64,000 bases of DNA from positions 1 to 64,000 of the forward strand of contig JAJPKR010000056.1 in assembly GCA_021323595.1 (NCBI GenBank). The letters are read 5' to 3'. The notes below the pieces were generated by a model. It was not told where the DNA came from. It saw only the letters and a list, made by a program, of their open reading frames with translations, and searched no databases. Below are positions 57,890 through 64,000 of this stretch, one piece after another. The DNA is from Terriglobia bacterium (lineage in GTDB: Bacteria > Acidobacteriota > Terriglobia > Terriglobales > SCQP01). The position numbers and the translations under genes were made by a program. Every line of letters begins with the position of its first letter. Position 1 is the stretch's first letter.

Positions 57890-59616
57890 GGGCCGTGGCG
57901 GCGTGCCTGGCTGTTGCGCTGATCGCGATCTCGGCCGGCTGCGGCGGCAGCCGGCCGCGCGCAGTACCAGTCATCAGCGATGTGTCTCCGCATTACCTGA
58001 TCGCGGGCACCGGCGGCTTTAACCTACTCGTAGATGTCGCGAACGTTAAGCCGAACGACGTTCTTCTTTGGAACGGAACGCAACTCTCCACCGAGGCCGA
58101 CACCAACGGCACTCCGGGCGACTACGTTGGGCTCTCCGCACCCGTGCCCGCTAGCTACATTGCGCAGGCTGGCGCCGTTCAGATCGCGGTCTTGGATCCC
58201 GACACGGGCGTCAAATCGGCGCCAGTCTCGCTCGGCGTCGATCCGCCGCAGCAGGCCGGCGCCGGGGTGGTCGCGCTCATCAGCGCCGCTCCGGACGGCT
58301 CGCCCGCCGATGGCGACGACAGCGGCTGGCCACCGGCAATTAGCGCCAACGGTCGCTACGTCGGCTTTCAGGACAACGCAGACAACTTGGTCGTCGGCTC
58401 ACGGATCGGACAGCCCGACATTTACCTGCGCGATACCTGCGCCGGCGCTGCACAGCCCTGCACGCCCTCGACGATCCGAATTTCCGTCGCGGCGCGCGGC
58501 GGGCTCGCCGACGCTGGTAGCGAGTCGCCCGCGATTAGCGCGGATGCGCGCTACGTCGCCTTCGCATCCCTGGCAACAAACATCGTGCCAGGCACGAACC
58601 CCGTGGCCGGGCCGCCGTCGCTGGGAGCTGACGTGTTCGTTCGCGACACGTGCGTTGGCGGCCCCCCCGGCTGCGTTCCGCAAACGACTATGCAATCCCC
58701 AGCCAACGGCGACGCCCCCGCCGAGGGGGGCGGCACGCCGTCGCTGAGTGCCGACGGCCGCTTCATCGCGTACTCAGATGGCCAAGTCTTCTGGCGTGAT
58801 ACGTGCTTGGGTGCCGTAACGACCTGCGTGCCAACAACGGCGCTGGCGTCCCCGGCGGTTTCCGGCGGGGCGAGCAACGAAAACGCTTGGTACCCGACTA
58901 TTGCGGTGACGGGGCGCTTCGTGGTTTTCCAGTCGGACTCGACGGACCTGGTCCCCGGTGATGCGAATACCGCGTCCGTCAACGATATCTTCCGGCGCGA
59001 CAACTGTCTAGGCGCGCCACCACCCTGCTCCGCCTCGACCGTGCGGGCGGACCTATCCAACGCCGGCGAACGGGCCGATGCAGGCGCCTTCATTGGCGGC
59101 TCCGCCGTCAGCGCCGACGGCCGCTACGTGGCCTTTCAAATGCAGAGCAACGAGACCGCCATCGCGCCCAACCCAGGCAAGATCGGCATGGTCTACGTTC
59201 GCGACACCTGCACCGGCGCGACCGCGGGCTGCCAGCCGCAGACAGTCCCCATCCCTGTCGGTGTCGATGGCTCGCCGCCCAACGCCGGCAGCGACGACCT
59301 CTCGATGACGCCCGACGGCCGCTTTGTCGCCTACGCCTCGCTTGCGACAAATCTCGTTTATGGCCAGATCGGCCCGGCCGGCAACCAGAAAGACATCTTC
59401 GTGCGCGACACTTGCGCCGGCGCCGCCCCGCCCTGTACGCCCGCCACCGTCTGGGTCTCGGTCGGCCCGCATCAGATGCCGTCACTCGGGGACTGCGACG
59501 ACCCTGCCATCAGCGCCGACGGCCATTATGTGGCGTTTCTCTGCGTTTCCGACAATCTGCTCCCCGGCAGCTACAACGGCCACGCCCAGGTTTATCTCGC
59601 AAAGACAGGCTTTTGA
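57886..59616 (+). CDS. PD40/WD40-like beta-propeller lipoprotein with six RDTC repeats
   Basis: Lipobox LIAISAGCGG; repeated SADGRYVAF.. blades each followed by a [DQM]-[IV]-[YF]-x-RD[TN]C-x-GA-type motif; ATGA overlap with preceding gene. Confidence 0.85.
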   Translation: MRAVAACLAVALIAISAGCGGSRPRAVPVISDVSPHYLIAGTGGFNLLVDVANVKPNDVLLWNGTQLSTEADTNGTPGDYVGLSAPVPASYIAQAGAVQIAVLDPDTGVKSAPVSLGVDPPQQAGAGVVALISAAPDGSPADGDDSGWPPAISANGRYVGFQDNADNLVVGSRIGQPDIYLRDTCAGAAQPCTPSTIRISVAARGGLADAGSESPAISADARYVAFASLATNIVPGTNPVAGPPSLGADVFVRDTCVGGPPGCVPQTTMQSPANGDAPAEGGGTPSLSADGRFIAYSDGQVFWRDTCLGAVTTCVPTTALASPAVSGGASNENAWYPTIAVTGRFVVFQSDSTDLVPGDANTASVNDIFRRDNCLGAPPPCSASTVRADLSNAGERADAGAFIGGSAVSADGRYVAFQMQSNETAIAPNPGKIGMVYVRDTCTGATAGCQPQTVPIPVGVDGSPPNAGSDDLSMTPDGRFVAYASLATNLVYGQIGPAGNQKDIFVRDTCAGAAPPCTPATVWVSVGPHQMPSLGDCDDPAISADGHYVAFLCVSDNLLPGSYNGHAQVYLAKTGF

Positions 59617-59648
59617 CGGGCGGCCCGCGCACAGTTGAGAGTCCGCGC

Positions 59649-59868
59649 TACGGCGGCAGCCCCCGAGTCCACCGCTGTAAATCCAGCCAGCCGAGATCGA
59701 GGGGGAACGCGCAGCGCAGCGAAGCGCCGAGAGAAGGCCCGCGAAATTCCGCAGGGCGCGTCCCTGCCAGCCAGTCACGCCGGAGCGGGGCGAGCCCGGG
59801 GACCCCAAGGCGCAGCAGCGCGCCTTGGGGTGGGAGAACGAAGCCCTGCGAAGCTTATCGCCCCGCCC
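59649..59868. repeat. Long inverted repeat, right arm
   Basis: Reverse complement matches 53605-53819. Confidence 0.93.
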
Positions 59869-59907
59869 ACCGCGCGTGGCGGCGCACCGAGGGCCTGTCT
59901 TGGGAAG

Positions 59908-60930
59908 CTAGGCGGGTACGGCGACTTCGATCTCGGCTTCGCGCAGAAAGCGCGCCGCCTCTTCCGGCGGCGTGGGATTGATATAGAAGCCACTGCCCCA
60001 TTCGAAGCCCGCCACTTTCGTCAGCCGCGGCATGTACTCGATGTGCCAGTGGTAATAGGCGTTGCTGGGCTCTTGCAGCGGCGCGCTTTGCAGCACCAGA
60101 TTGTAGGCCGGATTCTCCAGTACCGAATCGGTCTTGGCGAGCAGCAGCTTGAGCGCCCGCGCCAGGTTCTCGAAGGCGTGCGTGGGCGAGTCCTCGAAGC
60201 GCGATTCATGCTGCTTCGGCACGATCCAAGTCTCGAAGGGAAAGCGCGGCGCGTAGGGCGACAAAGTCACGAAATCGTCGTTCTCCGCGACCACGCGCGT
60301 GCCGGCCTCGAGTTCCTGGCGAATGATGTCGCAATAGATGCAGCGTTCCTTGTAGTCGAAGTGATGCTTCGCGCCGTTGACCTGCTCGCGAATCTCCTTG
60401 GGCACGATCGGCAGGGCGATGAGCTGAGAGTGCGTGTGCTCGAGCGAAGCGCCGGCGGCGAGGCCGTGGTTCTTGAAGACCAGCACGTAGCGGAAGCGGC
60501 GGTCTTTTTTGAGGTCGAGCATGCGGTCGCGAAAGGCCCACAGCACGTCCTCGATGCCCTTCTCCGGCAGCATCGCCAGCGTCTTCGAGTGGTCGGGCGT
60601 CTCGATGATGACCTCGTGCGCGCCGATGCCGTTCATCTTGTCGAACAGCCCTTCGCCTTGGCGATTGAGGTCGCCCTCGATCCCCAGCGCCGGATACTTG
60701 TTCGGCACCACGCGCACCGACCACCCCGGCGTGTTCGGGCCCGAGCCGTTGCTGCGGTATGCCAGTATTTCCGGCGGCGTCTTGCTCTCGTTTCCGGGGC
60801 AGAAAGCGCAGAAGCCGCCGCCCGGATGAGCTTCGGCTTTTTCGCGGGCGAAATCGGAGGGCCGGCGGGCGCGATCGCTGGATATGATCACCCAACGGCC
60901 CGTGATCGGGTCTTTACGCAGTTCAGGCAC
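59908..60930 (-). CDS. galT: Galactose-1-phosphate uridylyltransferase
   Basis: MPELRKDPITGRWVIISSDRARRPSDF..CAFCPGNESKTPPEI..NKYPAL..HEVIIETPDHSKTLA..FKNHGLAAGASLEHTHSQLIALP..YYHWHIEYMPRL. Confidence 0.97.
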   Translation of the reverse strand: MPELRKDPITGRWVIISSDRARRPSDFAREKAEAHPGGGFCAFCPGNESKTPPEILAYRSNGSGPNTPGWSVRVVPNKYPALGIEGDLNRQGEGLFDKMNGIGAHEVIIETPDHSKTLAMLPEKGIEDVLWAFRDRMLDLKKDRRFRYVLVFKNHGLAAGASLEHTHSQLIALPIVPKEIREQVNGAKHHFDYKERCIYCDIIRQELEAGTRVVAENDDFVTLSPYAPRFPFETWIVPKQHESRFEDSPTHAFENLARALKLLLAKTDSVLENPAYNLVLQSAPLQEPSNAYYHWHIEYMPRLTKVAGFEWGSGFYINPTPPEEAARFLREAEIEVAVPA

Positions 60931-60974
60931 GAATCGTTTCGTTCTCCTAATCGGCGCGGCCGCGCGGCGCCCGC

Positions 60975-61484
60975 TCAGTCCGCCGCAAACGCATCCCGAT
61001 GCAACTCGATCTCGGGACGGGGGCCACGCGCATCGTACACCGCCACGACGTCGAAACGTATCGGCCCATCATGACCTATCCGTTGCCGGTAGGCGCGCGC
61101 CAGCCGCTGCAACTGGCGGCGCTTATCCCCATCCACCGCGCCCAGCGCCGAATACTGGCCCCGCCGTTCGCGGCTTTTCACCTCGACAAACGCCAGCGTT
61201 TCGCCTTCGCGGCCGATCAGGTCCAATTCCCCTCCCTGCCGCGGCAGACGATAGTTGCGCGCCACGATAGTATAACCTTCGCGCCGCAAGAACCAGTAGG
61301 CAAGTTCCTCGCCCAAACGGCCCAGTTGATGCTCTGGATTCACCGGCCGCCGGTGCAGGCGCGCCGCCCACGCTTCCAGCCGCAGACGGCATCGCGCGCG
61401 CCAAGGCAGCGGGCGTCCCCGCCCGGTCACCGCGCGCAGTGGATTCAACTCACCCATCGTGCCCGCCCGGCGGCCCGCCATCAT
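60975..61484 (-). CDS. YraN/UPF0102-family protein
   Basis: LGRLGEELAYWFLRREGYTIVARNYRLPRQGGELDLIGREGETLAFVEVKSRERRGQYSALGAVDGDKRRQLQRLARAYR. Confidence 0.93.
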   Translation of the reverse strand: MMAGRRAGTMGELNPLRAVTGRGRPLPWRARCRLRLEAWAARLHRRPVNPEHQLGRLGEELAYWFLRREGYTIVARNYRLPRQGGELDLIGREGETLAFVEVKSRERRGQYSALGAVDGDKRRQLQRLARAYRQRIGHDGPIRFDVVAVYDARGPRPEIELHRDAFAAD

Positions 61485-61554
61485 CCCGGCGCCGGCCGCC
61501 CCGGCCCCGCTCCGCTGCTCCCTGCTCCCGATCGCCGATCCCTGGCAGGATAGA

Positions 61555-62913
61555 TCACGCCGGCAGCTTCCCCGCCGTCTTCTTCTCCTCCTCCGCCAGG
61601 CACGTTTCCAAAATGGAAAGCGCGGTATCCACGTCGCCGCGCGTGCAGATCAGCGGCGGCATGAGCCGGATCGTGTTCGGGCCGCAGCCGAGAATCAGCA
61701 GCCCCCGTCGGAAGGCGGCTTGCACCAGCCGGTTGCGGCTCTCGCCGTTGCGCGTCCGCGATTTCTGATCGGAGACGATCTCGATCCCGAGCATCAGCCC
61801 CAATCCACGCACCTCGCCGACCAGCGAGTAGCGCTGCGGCCAGGCCTTCATCTTTTCCAGCGCGTAGGCGCCCACCTCGGCGGCGTTGCGCACCAAGCCC
61901 CCGGCCAGCAGCTTCAGCGTCGCCTGCGCGGCCGCCAAGCACACCGGGTTGCCGCCGAAGGTCGAGGCGTGGGCGCCGGCGCTCCAATCCATCAGCTCCG
62001 CCCGCGCCAAGGTCACGCCCAGGGGCATGCCGCTCGCAATGCCCTTGGCGCTGGTCACGATATCGGGTTCGACGCCGAAGTGCTCGATCGCCCACATCTT
62101 GCCCGTGCGGCCGCAGCCCGATTGCACCTCGTCCACGACCAGCAAGATGCCGTGCTGCGTGCAAATCTTGCGCAGCTCGCGCAAGAACTCCGCCGGCGGC
62201 ACCACGTAGCCGCCTTCTCCCTGCACCGGCTCCAAGAACAGCGCCGCGACCTCGTTGGCCGGTGTGGTGGTGCGGAACAGCCGGTCCAGGTCTTCCAGGC
62301 ACGCCGCGGTGACGTCGGCGGCGCCGTGCAAGGGATGATAAGGATCGGGATAAGGAATGTGAAAGAAACCGGGCACCAGCGGCGCGAAGCGCGCGCGCTG
62401 CGTGACCTTGCTGCTGGTCAGCGAAAGCGCGCCCATCGTGCGCCCATGGAAGGAGTTGTAGAAGCCGATGATGGACTGCCGCCCGGTGTGATACCGCGCC
62501 AGCTTGATCGCCGCTTCGTTGGCCTCGGCGCCGGAGTTGCCGTAGTAAACGCGGTGCGGCCCCGGCATCGGCGCCACCCGCGACAGCGCCTCGGCCACGG
62601 CCACCATCTGCTCGTAATAAAAATCGGTCCCCGACATGTGAATGAGCTTCGCCGCCTGCGCTTGGATCGCCGCCACCACCTCGGGATGGCAATGCCCGGT
62701 CGAGCAGACCGCGATCCCGGCGCTGAAGTCGAGGAATTCATTGCCGTCCACGTCGGTGACCTTCATGCCGCGGCCCTGCGCGGCCACCAGCGGATAGTCG
62801 CGGGTGTAAGAGGGCGAGATGTACTGGCGATCGCCGGCCAGCACGCGGCGCGCGTTGGGTCCTGGCAGTTCGGTGCGAATGTGGGGCGTGGCTTGCGTCT
62901 CGGTGGAAATCAT
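61555..62913 (-). CDS. Class III PLP-dependent aminotransferase (acetylornithine/4-aminobutyrate type)
   Basis: DVDGNEFLDFSAGIAVCSTGHCHPEVVAAIQAQ..YGNSGAEANEAAIKLAR..FHGRTMGALSLTSSK..LVVDEVQSGCGRTGKMWAIEHFGVEPDIVTSAKGIASGMPLG. Confidence 0.96.
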   Translation of the reverse strand: MISTETQATPHIRTELPGPNARRVLAGDRQYISPSYTRDYPLVAAQGRGMKVTDVDGNEFLDFSAGIAVCSTGHCHPEVVAAIQAQAAKLIHMSGTDFYYEQMVAVAEALSRVAPMPGPHRVYYGNSGAEANEAAIKLARYHTGRQSIIGFYNSFHGRTMGALSLTSSKVTQRARFAPLVPGFFHIPYPDPYHPLHGAADVTAACLEDLDRLFRTTTPANEVAALFLEPVQGEGGYVVPPAEFLRELRKICTQHGILLVVDEVQSGCGRTGKMWAIEHFGVEPDIVTSAKGIASGMPLGVTLARAELMDWSAGAHASTFGGNPVCLAAAQATLKLLAGGLVRNAAEVGAYALEKMKAWPQRYSLVGEVRGLGLMLGIEIVSDQKSRTRNGESRNRLVQAAFRRGLLILGCGPNTIRLMPPLICTRGDVDTALSILETCLAEEEKKTAGKLPA

Positions 62914-63199
62914 GAAAAGTGACCTCGCGGCTCCCGGCACGGATGGGGAGCGGAAAACGTTGGCAATCGAAACGATCTGGGCTGAAAAAGGGACGGCCGC
63001 CGGGTGAGAGTTAGTCCGAGCCGAAAAGGCTCGGTCGCGCCGCCGCCGGGAGCAGGGCGGCTCGCGGTCGTAACGCGAGGGACGGGCCCCGCCGTACCGC
63101 GAGGAAGAAGCCGGACCGCGACGCGGCAGAAGCGCCGAGCCGCCGGCGCTGGTCGCGCCGCTCACGCTCTCCGCGAGTTCGAATGCTCTCCCGCATGCT

Positions 63200-64000
63200 T
63201 CATTTGCGGCGCCAGCGGCTGCCGCCGCCCTTGACGTCTTCGATCGCGATGCCCGCCGCGTCGAGTTCGGCGCGAATCGCATCGGCGCGGCGGAAATCGC
63301 GCCGCCGCCGCGCCTCGTCGCGCTCGCGCAGCCGCGCTTCGATCGTCGCCGGATCCAAGCCTGCGCTTGCTTCCATTTTCTCACGTTCGGCCAGGGTGAG
63401 CACGGCGAAGACTTGATCGAAAAGGTGCAGCAGCTCTTCGCACGCCGTGGCGTTCGCCGCGCGCAGGCGGCCGGCGTCGAGCGCGATGTTGGCCTCGCGC
63501 ACCAATTCGAAGATCGCCGCCAGCGCCTCGGCGGTATTGAGGTTATCCGCCAGCGCCGCGACATAGCCCGCGCGCGCGGCGGTGATCTTCGCCGCCAGCT
63601 CGGCATCTTCTCCGGCCGCCAGCCCTCCCTGCCGCAGCCGGTCGCGCAGGCTCATCAGCCGCTCCACCGCCGCCGCCGCCTGCTGCAAGCCCTCGAGGGT
63701 GAAGTTCAACTGCCGCCGATAGGGGACCGAGGCCAAGAGATAGCGCACGGCGCTGGCCCGATAGCCTTGATCGAGCAGATCGCGCAAGGTGAAGAAATTG
63801 CCGAGCGACTTCGACATCTTCTCGCCGTTGACCAGCAAGAACTCGACATGCATCCAGCCGCGCACGAACGGCCGCCCGGTCACCGCCTCGGCCTGCGCGA
63901 TCTCGTTCTCGTGATGCGGAAAAATCAAGTCGGTGCCGCCGGCGTGCAGATCGAAGCTCTCCCCCAGCAGCGTCATTGACATGACCGAGCACTCGATGTG
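63200..64000 (-). CDS. cysS: Cysteinyl-tRNA synthetase, C-terminal part (truncated by window edge)
   Basis: FDLHAGGTDLIFPHHENEIAQAEAVTGRPFVRGWMHVEFLLVNGEKMSKSLGNFFTLRDLL; HIGH-family KMSKS motif. Confidence 0.97.
   Translation of the reverse strand, partial: HIECSVMSMTLLGESFDLHAGGTDLIFPHHENEIAQAEAVTGRPFVRGWMHVEFLLVNGEKMSKSLGNFFTLRDLLDQGYRASAVRYLLASVPYRRQLNFTLEGLQQAAAAVERLMSLRDRLRQGGLAAGEDAELAAKITAARAGYVAALADNLNTAEALAAIFELVREANIALDAGRLRAANATACEELLHLFDQVFAVLTLAEREKMEASAGLDPATIEARLRERDEARRRRDFRRADAIRAELDAAGIAIEDVKGGGSRWRRK

Overview
High-GC bacterial chromosomal window. Gene styles suggest Acidobacteriota: ADOP/FtsX permease, ECF sigma next to a Ser/Thr kinase with TPRs, BACON-type secreted proteins, PilMNO/GspEFG pilus block. 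No transposase, phage or CRISPR array was seen. Main content: partial phosphoketolase; TlpA-like thioredoxin; GT39-type glycosyltransferase; tRNA-Arg(ACG); a 7-gene type IV pilus/T2SS-like block; two overlapping Tat-type six-hairpin glycosidases; beta-carbonic-anhydrase-like protein; ADOP permease; M24 peptidase; lnt and prfB (with a programmed +1 frameshift); an FTR1-DUF2318/FtsX/FtsX/ABC iron transport operon; RND efflux pair; MarC; ECF sigma plus kinase; arsR/arsM; MocR regulator; a secreted lipase/PQQ/PD40 operon; galT, yraN, class III aminotransferase and partial cysS. Most notable: (1) the iron-transport ATPase carries a C-terminal DtxR/IdeR-like module, suggesting a transporter with a built-in metal sensor; (2) the secreted lipase operon (about 53.6-59.9 kb) lies between approximately 215-220 bp inverted repeats and next to a chimeric duplication of galT and arsM 3' ends; (3) three unrelated small secreted Cys-rich proteins, one behind a near-consensus promoter and Shine-Dalgarno. 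All calls were made by eye; no homology search was run.
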